Assembly (NCBI GenBank): GCA_937959095.1
Contig: CALGLY010000848.1
Coordinates: forward strand, 1-6,100
Reading direction: 5' to 3'
DNA: 6,100 nt
From: an uncultured Saprospiraceae bacterium
Lineage (GTDB): Bacteria; Bacteroidota; Bacteroidia; Chitinophagales; Saprospiraceae
This document shows positions 1 through 6,037 of this stretch, piece by piece; position 1 is the first letter of the stretch; each line of letters begins with the position of its first letter. The position numbers and the translations under genes were made by a program. The notes below the pieces were generated by a model. That model searched no databases, was not told the origin of the DNA, and saw only the letters and a list, made by a program, of their open reading frames with translations.

Positions 1-1608
1 AGGTTCAGCAAAACGAAGATTGATGGTAATGATACTATCGCAGCCTGTAGCACTAGCATTGCTAAATACTTGTGTGCCAGAAGAATTATTTCGGTCAAAA
101 GTGCGCCCATTCACTTCTATTGTGCCTTCTTCGCAAAGCAGCGTATCAATAAGAAAACTAGATAATGGTAGAAAGCTTAAATCTATTAGCAAAAGGCTAT
201 CACAGCCTGCTTCATTGATAAGAATTTCCGTGCCATTTGGATTATCGATATCGTAAATTGTGCCATTTATTTCGACTGATTGATTAGCACAAAGCATATC
301 ATTAAGTGTGGTAGTTGTGCCACAATCATTGCCTTCTACTATAAATTGGCAGCTTTGCATGCAGGCATTCGCATCGGTGACTATCAGTTCATAAGGCCCT
401 GCGGCCAAGCGTTCAATTGTGCCTTCGCCTGTCGTTATTTGCTCCATTTCTTCCCCCGTTCCCCAGGAAAGCGTATAGGGAGCTAATCCGCCATTGATTC
501 GGAAATTGAATGTGCCATTATCTTCATTTCCCATAGCGGGCGTAGTGCCGATACAATCCAATAAAATCAGGTCAGGTTCTGTGATTTCAAAACTAAAGGG
601 GGTGACACAGACATTCGTTACATCTACGATGGTGAGTTCATAGCTTCCGCTAGGAAGTGACCCGACATTGCTCCGTCCATCCCAAGCATCATTATCCCAA
701 TTGATGAAATAAGGCGCACGTTCTCCTGATATGGTTAGTGTTATTTCGCTGTCATTTGCACCATTGCAACTTATATTTTTGATGTCTGCTTCTATAGTTG
801 GTGCGGATACAATATCTATCAATATTGCTACGGGTTCAGCCGCGCAGCCACCTAGATAGGCTTCTGCAAAAATTAAATTATCGCCTGTAAGAAAGGGTTC
901 ACTAGCGTCAATACGGGTGTTTTGAGCAGCATCGGTATACCAAAGCACGGAATCTTGCTCGTAGGAAAGATAAAATCCTATTTCTTGCAGATTGAAGGTC
1001 AGTTGTCCATTAGCTTCTTCGCATTGTTCAAATTCAAGGGGAAAAACTTCAGGTAAATCTGTGATGAGGACTTCCATCACTTCGCCATTTATGGTTTCAT
1101 TGTCTAAATCCATACATATGGCTGTATCCGTATAATCTTCAATCGCTTGAATACTCGTCACTTCATTTGTCAAAAAATCTAGGACATCTAGCTCGCCGTT
1201 CGTATGAAGATAGGATAAGCCCCAAACAATATAGCGGTTGCCTGTCGCATCCGTGAAGTCAAAATCTCCTGTCGTATTAAAATCAACGATAAAATAAGGC
1301 GGACTTGCCACCGTCAAGATATAGGCGTATTCATAATTAGCTATCGCGGTATTTGGTTCTATTTCATCGGATTCGTTATAGTTTTTTGCAAAAGCTAATA
1401 AATCGTCGCCTCTGCAAATATTGATGGGCGTTGTGCTGTAGCCTGTCGGAAAAAGTAAATCGCCTGCGTCAGTATCCCCATCAGATGTAGCTAATACATT
1501 AAGGCTATTCGATACCTTATTAATAGGGAAATTATCTCCAAAGAGACCAAAGGGAATACTAAATAAAATCAAGAACAAGAGAAATTTGTTTTGTATTGCA
1601 CTATTCAT
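1..1608 (-). CDS. Secreted repeat protein with SprB-type domains, N-terminal part (3' end outside window)
   Basis: The frame is open without a stop from the ATG at 1608-1606 to the window edge, 536 codons. Residues 1-23 look like a signal peptide: one Lys at 8, then a run such as FLLFLILFSIPFGLFG, with cleavage likely near residue 24. Residues about 57-165 form a first domain with YEYAYILTV and YIVWGLSY motifs and cysteines at 65 and 165. Residues 196-255 look like a Cys-bounded Ig-like domain with VLWYTDA and a closing GGC. Residues 281-334 and 352-416 match SprB-type repeats (CNGANDSEITLTISG, APYFINW, LPSGSYELTIVD; then GGLAPYTLSWG, AAGPYELIVTDANAC). Two further units contain GCDS. In Bacteroidota such proteins are usually long surface or secreted adhesins, often with a C-terminal type IX secretion signal; that end is not visible. 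The role in adhesion or gliding is inferred. No Shine-Dalgarno is visible. Confidence 0.88.
   Translation of the reverse strand, partial: MNSAIQNKFLLFLILFSIPFGLFGDNFPINKVSNSLNVLATSDGDTDAGDLLFPTGYSTTPINICRGDDLLAFAKNYNESDEIEPNTAIANYEYAYILTVASPPYFIVDFNTTGDFDFTDATGNRYIVWGLSYLHTNGELDVLDFLTNEVTSIQAIEDYTDTAICMDLDNETINGEVMEVLITDLPEVFPLEFEQCEEANGQLTFNLQEIGFYLSYEQDSVLWYTDAAQNTRIDASEPFLTGDNLIFAEAYLGGCAAEPVAILIDIVSAPTIEADIKNISCNGANDSEITLTISGERAPYFINWDNDAWDGRSNVGSLPSGSYELTIVDVTNVCVTPFSFEITEPDLILLDCIGTTPAMGNEDNGTFNFRINGGLAPYTLSWGTGEEMEQITTGEGTIERLAAGPYELIVTDANACMQSCQFIVEGNDCGTTTTLNDMLCANQSVEINGTIYDIDNPNGTEILINEAGCDSLLLIDLSFLPLSSFLIDTLLCEEGTIEVNGRTFDRNNSSGTQVFSNASATGCDSIITINLRFAEP
10..291 (-). repeat. Two tandem units (about 40 residues each) in the secreted protein, each ending with a GCDS motif
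   Basis: Unit 1 spans residues 440-479 (nucleotides 172-291) and unit 2 residues 492-533 (nucleotides 10-135). Both run in the order Cys, acidic or polar residues, V/I-E-I/V-N-G, an aromatic-D segment, N-x-(N/S)-G-T, a short variable stretch, GCDS, then alternating hydrophobic residues ending in F. First cysteines are 52 residues apart and the GCDS motifs 54 apart. The units are diverged, so the duplication is old, and more copies may follow beyond the window. Each unit carries a cysteine pair that could form a disulfide outside the cell; that is inference. Confidence 0.7.
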
Positions 1609-1719
1609 GCTTGTAATTTGCTTTTGGATGCAGTACAGAAGATGTTAAGTAATTGGACACAAATAACCGACACCTAACTTACGCTCTGCAATAGAGTATA
1701 TGGTAAAATAACTAAGCTG

Positions 1720-1749
1720 GAAAGGTAAAGTCGTTCAATACTATAACAA
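1720..1749 (-). promoter_or_regulatory. Candidate promoter for the secreted repeat protein
   Basis: On the minus strand TTG (1749-1747) is followed after 19 nt by TACCTTTC (1727-1720). The Bacteroidota consensus is TTG or TTTG near -33 and TAnnTTTG near -7; five of the six fixed -7 bases match. Transcription would start near 1714 and give a leader of about 106 nt before the ATG at 1608. AT-rich DNA yields such matches by chance, so this is only a candidate. Confidence 0.35.
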
Positions 1750-1888
1750 GTGAAGTTTCTAAAAAACTAACGCAAAAATGGTGAAAAAACTGCGGGAATG
1801 GGTGAAAAAAGGATGGAAGAAAAAGAATTAGGTATTTTTCACATAAAAAAAAGAATCATATATTGAAACCTTGCCAAAAAACTGGCGT

Positions 1889-1919
1889 AAAAAAAAGGGT
1901 ATCTAATAAAAGATACCCC
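1889..1919 (-). terminator. Intrinsic terminator reading leftwards
   Basis: On the minus strand the 8-bp stem GGGTATCT/AGATACCC (1918-1911 and 1904-1897) encloses the 6-nt loop TTTATT and is followed directly by eight T (1896-1889). This is a textbook rho-independent shape. On the plus strand the hairpin is not followed by T, so it works only leftwards. No protein gene lies just upstream of it on that strand, which is why I link it to a small RNA. Confidence 0.75.
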
Positions 1920-2013
1920 TTCAATGTTCATAGGATAAAAAATTGTTAATAGTAAGTCGTTAAAATTTTTGTTTGTAGAAGTTTAAAGTTCAATAGTTTA
2001 TGATACTTGCATG

Positions 2014-2032
2014 GGCTTCCTATTAGGAAGCC
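2014..2032. repeat. Perfect 9-bp inverted repeat in the intergenic region
   Basis: GGCTTCCTA (2014-2022), a single T, then TAGGAAGCC (2024-2032). It stands out by GC content from the AT-rich surroundings. As RNA it would form a hairpin with about seven pairs and a 5-nt loop, on either strand. On the plus strand it is followed by TTTGCTTATAT, too weak for a confident terminator. It could be a structural element of the candidate minus-strand RNA or a dimeric protein binding site. Confidence 0.6.
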
Positions 2033-2100
2033 TTTGCTTATATATGTTCTTTCTAAGTACAGTACAAATATGAGACTATATTTTTAAAGTATTTAGTACA

Positions 2101-2223
2101 ATGAAATGTTTTTCTGCTTCATGTTTTTTGTTTAAATTGCGAACAAATATTGAAAATCAACGTTTTATGTCAAAAAAAAATGTTTTTTCTGTATTTAAAA
2201 ACATAAATAAGAAGAATAAATGA
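2101..2223 (+). CDS. Possible 40-codon upstream reading frame ending in an ATGA overlap
   Basis: ATG at 2101 opens a 40-codon frame whose TGA (2221-2223) shares bases with the ATG of the next gene (2220-2222). The product would be small, basic and rich in Phe, Asn and Lys, starting MKCFSASCFLFKL. ATGA overlaps are typical of translationally coupled genes, which is the only reason to list it. Against it are very high AT content, homopolymer runs that give Lys and Phe by default, and no recognised family. It also overlaps the proposed start of the minus-strand RNA. It may simply be leader sequence. Confidence 0.15.
   Translation: MKCFSASCFLFKLRTNIENQRFMSKKNVFSVFKNINKKNK
2144..2173 (-). promoter_or_regulatory. 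Candidate promoter of the minus-strand small RNA
   Basis: On the minus strand TTTG, with its TTG at 2173-2171, is followed after 19 nt by AATATTTG (2151-2144). Against TAnnTTTG only the first base differs, and the -33 part is exact. A start near 2138 is expected. It faces away from the gene at 2220, so it does not serve that gene. Confidence comes from its pairing with the terminator downstream. Confidence 0.4.
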
Positions 2224-3689
2224 ATCAAAGTCGTCTCGTAAAATCATTAGAAAAATTGTCAAATCGGGAAAAAGAACTTTTCCACGACTTCGTAATTTCC
2301 CCTTATTTCAACCAACATGAAAAGACAATAGAGCTGCTTAGCCTTATTTTAGAGGAGCTTCCCAAAGCCAGTCCGCAGCTTAGCCGGATGTCTATTTTTC
2401 AACGATTATTTCCTAAAAAAAAATACGACGAGCAGAAATTGCATAATGTCATGTCTTACTTGATGCGGCTTTTTCATCGCTTTTTGGCCTTCCAGCAATT
2501 TGAAGGTACTATTTTTGAGGAGCAACTCTCCACGATAGAGAAGAGCTATACCGATAGTCGTTGGGATATGTTCAAGAATCGTTCTAAATTTTTTGAGCGA
2601 ACTGCCAAACAATATAAAAAATTGGATAGCGAATATCATCATGCCCAATATCGCTATCACTATATGATGGGCAAATACAAAAACAACCACATTAGTCGCT
2701 CCGACACCAAGACCTTTCAGGGCATGTTGCATCATTTGGACAACTACTATGTGCTAGAGAAACTAAAGCAAAGCTGCGAGTTGACGGCGCATCAAATGAT
2801 TATGAATACGACCTATGATTTTGGTTTTTTGGATGATCTGCTAAAGTATATGGATCGGCATTGGGAATTCTATGAAAAGCATGCCACTATCGCATCCTAC
2901 TATACCATTCTGAGGATGCTAAATGAAGATGATAATCCAAGATACTATAAGCATCTAAAAGTCTTGATAAAAGACCATAGCAGTAGTTATACTAGAGACG
3001 ACCATAATTTAATACACAACTTTGCTTCCAATTTCTGTATTCTTCGTATCAATAGAGGCGATAAAGATTATGAAAAGGAACTATTCGAGCTATATCAGCA
3101 AGGCTTGGAGAATGAGGTCTTACTAGAAAATGGTAGTTTGGATTCTTGGGTTTATAAAAATATTACGACCCTCGGTTGTCGCTTGAAGCAATTCGGATGG
3201 ACGAAGGATTTTATAGAAGACTATCGAGAAAAACTCTCCGATAGCCAAAGTGAAAATGCGTATAACTACAATTTGGCGGTCTATTATTTCAGTATGGATT
3301 CCTACGACCAAGCCCAATCGCTGTTGCTGCGCGTACAATTTACGGAAGTGCAATATCACCTAGGGGGCAATTTCCTCCTCATTCGTACCTACTATGCACA
3401 GGATGATACCGAAGCCCTTCTTTCGCTACTGGAAACAATGCGGCTTTATGTATTGCGAAGTAAAAAAATGACTACCAAAGAAAAGAAAGGTTATATGAAT
3501 CTGTTCCGTTTTACCAAAAAACTCGTGTACTTGCGCTATGAATACCCGATGCTTAAAAGCGAAGATTTTGAAAAGCGCGTAAGCACGCTCAGCGAAAAAA
3601 TAAAAACAACCGACAATGTCATTGGTCGGAGCTGGCTGCGGGAGGAGATTACTGAAATTGAAGAAAAGAAAATGACGAAGAGTTGGTGA
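2220..3689 (+). CDS. Conserved helical protein of unknown function (489 aa)
   Basis: The start is the ATG at 2220, with no earlier in-frame ATG; the upstream DNA is A-rich without a clear Shine-Dalgarno. I see no signal peptide and no membrane segment, so it should be cytoplasmic. The sequence is rich in Leu, Lys, Tyr and charged residues in helical patterns and probably forms tandem helical hairpins, perhaps TPR-like from about residue 340 on (NYNLAVYYFSMDSYDQAQSL). The N-terminus has two motifs I associate from memory with an uncharacterised, multi-copy Bacteroidota family: FHDFVISPYFN (21-31), and LFPKKKYDEQKL with LMRLFHRFL (63-89). Three cysteines are scattered and no catalytic motif is apparent. 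It is divergent from the secreted protein and converges on pabC, so neighbours give little clue. A scaffold or protein-interaction role is a guess. Confidence 0.85.
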   Translation: MNQSRLVKSLEKLSNREKELFHDFVISPYFNQHEKTIELLSLILEELPKASPQLSRMSIFQRLFPKKKYDEQKLHNVMSYLMRLFHRFLAFQQFEGTIFEEQLSTIEKSYTDSRWDMFKNRSKFFERTAKQYKKLDSEYHHAQYRYHYMMGKYKNNHISRSDTKTFQGMLHHLDNYYVLEKLKQSCELTAHQMIMNTTYDFGFLDDLLKYMDRHWEFYEKHATIASYYTILRMLNEDDNPRYYKHLKVLIKDHSSSYTRDDHNLIHNFASNFCILRINRGDKDYEKELFELYQQGLENEVLLENGSLDSWVYKNITTLGCRLKQFGWTKDFIEDYREKLSDSQSENAYNYNLAVYYFSMDSYDQAQSLLLRVQFTEVQYHLGGNFLLIRTYYAQDDTEALLSLLETMRLYVLRSKKMTTKEKKGYMNLFRFTKKLVYLRYEYPMLKSEDFEKRVSTLSEKIKTTDNVIGRSWLREEITEIEEKKMTKSW

Positions 3690-3724
3690 TTAATTGAGAA
3701 TTAAAAATGGATAATTGAGGATGA
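3690..3724 (+). repeat. Short AT-rich direct-repeat spacer between convergent genes
   Basis: Two near-identical copies of TAATTGAG (3691-3698 and 3712-3719) flank AATTAAAAATGG. Spacers built from ATTAA/AATTGAG-like words after stop codons are common in Bacteroidota as I remember them. Only 39 bp separate the two convergent stop codons, and I see no hairpin that would terminate either gene. Confidence 0.35.
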
Positions 3725-3728
3725 TTTT

Positions 3729-4340
3729 CTATTTGTAAACGGTATCAATATCCACCACACAATCTCCTAAGCCTAAGAATGCATTGATGAGATGAACGCG
3801 CTTATAATTCTTGATGTCTTCTACTCGGATGGCTACTTCCTGTATCTGTTTTGTCGCAAGTAAATATTGTCGCTGTATCCCTTTCAATAAGGGGGTGTTG
3901 GGTGTAAAATAGCCGCTTGCATTTTCAAAAACAACATTGGCATAATAGGAATCGGTGATATAGCCTTGCTTCACAATTAGGATATTATCCGCTGCGCCAC
4001 GTTGCGCAAAAAGCTGATTTAAAGTACTTCTATCCTTGAATTTATAGTGGTATCCGATCGTATTGTCCTCTACTAATTGGAGATTATGCACTAGACGGAG
4101 CGTATAGGCTTCGTACTCTATTTGCTCTATATGTTCGGAATAAGTGATGCGACATTTTGTCCATACTTGCTTTGCAAAAGCAGGCAACTTTAGCTTATCT
4201 TTGAGTTGTATGGGGTGTTGAAGCCCGAATAAATCTTGTCTTGCCTGATTCATGCGTGCCTCATGCAAAGTTAGGAGTTGCGCCCTTCCATCTCGGATGC
4301 AAATCGTCTCGATTAAGGGCTTTTTCATTGATTGGTGCAT
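3729..4340 (-). CDS. pabC: Aminotransferase class IV protein, probable 4-amino-4-deoxychorismate lyase
   Basis: PabC uses pyridoxal phosphate to split aminodeoxychorismate into p-aminobenzoate and pyruvate for folate synthesis. The protein is short (203 aa against about 270 in E. coli), like the compact Bacteroidota form. It opens with PLIETICIRDG, where these proteins usually start. Lys100 in YKFKDR, four residues before Arg104, is the likely cofactor lysine by comparison with LKHLNR in E. coli. GYITDSYYANVVF (126-138) and TPNTPLLKGIQR (146-157) are fold IV motifs. The first ATG is at 4340; the second (Met5, at 4328) fits the family's usual N-terminus better. It lies directly downstream of pabB, overlapping it by 80 or 68 nt, which supports the PabC role over a branched-chain or D-amino acid aminotransferase. 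The stop is TAG at 3731-3729. Confidence 0.85.
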   Translation of the reverse strand: MHQSMKKPLIETICIRDGRAQLLTLHEARMNQARQDLFGLQHPIQLKDKLKLPAFAKQVWTKCRITYSEHIEQIEYEAYTLRLVHNLQLVEDNTIGYHYKFKDRSTLNQLFAQRGAADNILIVKQGYITDSYYANVVFENASGYFTPNTPLLKGIQRQYLLATKQIQEVAIRVEDIKNYKRVHLINAFLGLGDCVVDIDTVYK

Positions 4341-5325
4341 AGACTTTTGCTATTAGTTCTTGATATTCTTCTTTGGCTTTGCTGAATACCGTGATGCCGC
4401 CACCGCTTTTATAATACAAATCTTTCCCTTCGCGCTCTATGAAGCGAATCAGTACACCACTTTCTAGATAGCCATTTTCATAATAGCCAAAAATGCCTGT
4501 ATAATAGCCGCGTTCGTAGCCTTCGGCTGCTTCTATTATTTCTATCGTTTTCTTTTTTGGTGCGCCCGAAATAGAGCCTGCGGGCAGCAGGCGTTCTAGT
4601 ATATCGCCTATTTTATTTTGGTAATTGTGTGGCAATTCGCCCGCTATTTCGGAACTCATTTGCAGCAATTTTCCGTTTAGCGTCTCTACTTCTTCTAAGT
4701 ATCGGAAGTTTTTCACCCGCACTTTGCTTGCTACTTGGCTCAGGTCATTCCGAATCAAATCGACTATGGTATTATGCTCTGCGCGTTCCTTTGCATTTGA
4801 TAAGAGGGCTTCTTTTGCATTAGGTAAGTTGGCATCTATCGTCCCTTTCATCGGATAGGAAGCAATTTGTCCGTCTTGTATTTCTATAAAAGGTTCAGGA
4901 GAAAAGGCAACGAATTCATCTTTGTAAAGTAATTTATATTTTGCTTGGCTATGCTCCAAGAATTGCCGAAAAGAAAGATTGCTTGTTATGCGTGTCGGGT
5001 AAGTCAGGTTCGTCAGGAAAGAATCGCCACGCTTTAGATGCTGCTGCACGACTTGGAAGCCTTTGAAGTATTGCTCATAAGGTATTGGATATTTTTCAAA
5101 TTCGATATGTTCAGGTAAATTGGATGTTCGAGCGAAATTTTTTTTGCCCTTTATATCAAAAAAAATACCCGCCTCTGCTGCTTCATCTAAAGGCAACACT
5201 ATGGGCTGCTGAAGCTGAAAATCAAAGAGAAAAAAGAAGGGAATATTTTGCCTTCCGTAGTAGTTCATTCGTTGGAACATAGCTTGCTTTAGTGAACAAT
5301 AGGAGTAAGTACTTTTTTTCTCCAT
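4261..5325 (-). CDS. pabB: Aminodeoxychorismate synthase component I
   Basis: PabB aminates chorismate to 4-amino-4-deoxychorismate, using ammonia from a PabA-type glutaminase that is not in this window. The chorismate-binding domain is complete: FSPEPF (141-146), PMKGT (158-162), EHNTIVDLIRND (183-194), PAGSISGAPK (248-257), YYTGIFGYY (274-282) and SGGGITVF (307-314). Lys160 in PMKGT marks aminodeoxychorismate synthase; anthranilate synthase has Ala there. At 354 residues it is the short form with a reduced N-terminal region, as in many Bacteroidota. The start at 5325 is the first ATG after an upstream in-frame TAA and leaves the expected lead-in to PFFFLFDF. The family normally ends near KVYAP (327-331); here about 23 more residues follow, all in the overlap with pabC, and they look non-homologous. 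Confidence 0.93.
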   Translation of the reverse strand: MEKKSTYSYCSLKQAMFQRMNYYGRQNIPFFFLFDFQLQQPIVLPLDEAAEAGIFFDIKGKKNFARTSNLPEHIEFEKYPIPYEQYFKGFQVVQQHLKRGDSFLTNLTYPTRITSNLSFRQFLEHSQAKYKLLYKDEFVAFSPEPFIEIQDGQIASYPMKGTIDANLPNAKEALLSNAKERAEHNTIVDLIRNDLSQVASKVRVKNFRYLEEVETLNGKLLQMSSEIAGELPHNYQNKIGDILERLLPAGSISGAPKKKTIEIIEAAEGYERGYYTGIFGYYENGYLESGVLIRFIEREGKDLYYKSGGGITVFSKAKEEYQELIAKVYAPINEKALNRDDLHPRWKGATPNFA

Positions 5326-5332
5326 ACTTCGT

Positions 5333-5432
5333 TGAAAATCCTCGCTTTAACTAAGGCTAGAGCTACGTTTTTCGCCTCGTCTGGATAAAAAATATGCTCC
5401 GTCAAAAAAGGAACTTAATTATGTCCAAGTAC
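5333..5432 (-). repeat. Candidate dispersed repeat in the pabB leader
   Basis: Read on the minus strand, this stretch has coding character without being a gene. From about 5415 the frame reads VPFLTEHIFYPDEAKNVALA and continues into LVKARIF, but it is preceded by a TAA and has no start; it ends past the pabB ATG. From memory, near-identical DNA with the same translated string occurs in many places in some Bacteroidota genomes; I cannot confirm that here, and only one copy is in the window. Base composition is higher in GC than the rest of the intergenic DNA. It ends less than 10 bp before pabB, so it would lie in that gene's 5' leader. The boundaries are approximate. Confidence 0.35.
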
Positions 5433-5654
5433 TTATCTCTTTCAATACAAACAACCCATTCAATAGGTTGTAAAAAATGGGAGGTCTTGCTGTTAAATAA
5501 AATATAACTTGTATTACAAACCATTATTGAGCAGCAGTGTCCAATAAGAATTTACGTTTCAATAAATTTGCCGAAAGTCCAATAAAATCAACAGGTATTA
5601 TTCGATTTAGAACTTCAAAAAAAATAGCGTAATCCCACTTTTCAAAATTCAAAA
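5433..5654. other. Intergenic DNA with two overlapping small inverted repeats, no gene seen
   Basis: No supported coding frame on either strand. ACAACC/GGTTGT (5451-5456 and 5466-5471) and CCCATT/AATGGG (5455-5460 and 5476-5481) are two 6-bp stems that share two bases and exclude each other. GTCCAATAA occurs twice (5539-5547 and 5577-5585). A 28-codon frame from the ATG at 5421 has no supporting feature. I found no convincing promoter for pabB here. Confidence 0.4.
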
Positions 5655-5786
5655 ATGCGATACTTCATACATCTAAGATTCGACGGCAGCAACGACAGTG
5701 GTCAGCAGAAACAAAAGAATACGCTAGAAACAAATAGGCTCAGTCTTGCTCTACTACAAATACTTCTTGTCGCAAGACCATTATAG
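5655..5786 (+). pseudogene. truA: Probable remnant of tRNA pseudouridine synthase truA (N-terminus only)
   Basis: From the ATG at 5655 the frame reads MRYFIHLRFDGSN, then DSGQQKQKNT, then a hydrophobic LSLALLQILL, and stops at TAG 5784-5786 after 43 codons. Intact TruA begins with a beta strand and then (Y/F)DGSNY-x-GWQ-x-Q-N, VQE and an ALS-LL helix. The match in order and spacing is good, but the conserved Tyr (here Asp14) and Trp (here Gln17) are lost and VQE is gone. The catalytic GRTD-GVH motif, expected about 15 residues after the ALS helix, is absent from all three plus frames downstream. TruA is normally about 250 residues and modifies uridines 38-40 in tRNA anticodon stems; this copy could not. 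A working copy presumably lies elsewhere. Chance resemblance remains possible. Confidence 0.5.
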
Positions 5787-6037
5787 CATACAATTCTTGC
5801 AAACTCAATTCTTGGAAGGTCTTACAACTATATTCAATACTCATATTGTTATAATTCGTTTTTTACTAGTTGAAATACTCCTTGTATTCAACCCAAAAAA
5901 GAATTCAATTGTTACATGGTCTATAATAATATTAATTTCTTTTACAGAAATTCAAGAATCATTCAATGATACAGTTAATAAGATCACTTTCAGATTTCAT
6001 AATAGGGCGAACGAAAAGTCAAAATCGTAATATGTAA
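5787..6037 (+). other. AT-rich region with an unconvincing 94-codon frame (TTG 5746 to TAA 6030)
   Basis: The frame needs a TTG start, rare in Bacteroidota, and begins inside the truA-like remnant in another phase. Its product is rich in Ile, Phe and Asn with one hydrophobic stretch (WSIIILISF), as random AT-rich DNA often gives, and I recognise no family in it. It shows no TruA motifs. It could be decayed sequence from whatever followed the remnant. The minus strand here also shows no gene. Confidence 0.4.

Larger units (their letters stand above)
1889..2138 (-). ncRNA. Candidate small non-coding RNA (about 250 nt)
   Basis: A promoter-like sequence at 2144-2173 and an intrinsic terminator at 1889-1919 lie in the same orientation about 220 nt apart, with no minus-strand coding sequence between them. 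The longest ATG frame I found inside is nine codons. A transcript starting near 2138 would contain a perfect 9-bp inverted repeat (2014-2032) and end on the terminator's U-run. Both predicted ends lie inside the 611-bp gap between two divergent genes, as expected for an independent small RNA. I do not recognise it as 6S, tmRNA, RNase P or SRP RNA. The alternative is that the terminator only insulates the secreted-protein gene from upstream transcription. Confidence 0.4.

Noticed and set aside
20..486. Two plus-strand reading frames (78 and 68 codons) at the left end
   Set aside because: They lie antisense to the well-supported secreted protein, whose minus-strand frame is open across the whole stretch with clear SprB-type motifs.
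2065..2099. Second minus-strand promoter, CATATTTG at 2072-2065
   Set aside because: The -7 match is fair, but the nearest TTG is 26 nt away, too far compared with the 19-nt spacing of the candidate at 2144-2173.
2061..2104. Repeated AGTACA words (AGTACAGTACA and TTAGTACAATG) as an operator
   Set aside because: Too short and too irregular to separate from chance in AT-rich DNA.
2406..3359. Two minus-strand frames (109 and 78 codons) inside the 489-residue gene
   Set aside because: Shadows of the plus-strand gene; their products show no family motif.
4310..4330. Possible programmed frameshift joining pabB to pabC at the A5 run
   Set aside because: The run is G-AAAAA-G, not a classic heptamer in the pabB frame, and a +1 shift would be needed. 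The PabC ATG codons give a simpler explanation.
4625..5282. Three plus-strand frames opposite pabB
   Set aside because: Antisense to pabB, whose catalytic motifs fix the true frame.
5421..5507. 28-codon frame starting MSKYLSLSIQ
   Set aside because: No homology I recognise, no promoter or ribosome binding site, and it runs through the candidate repeat border and the inverted repeats.
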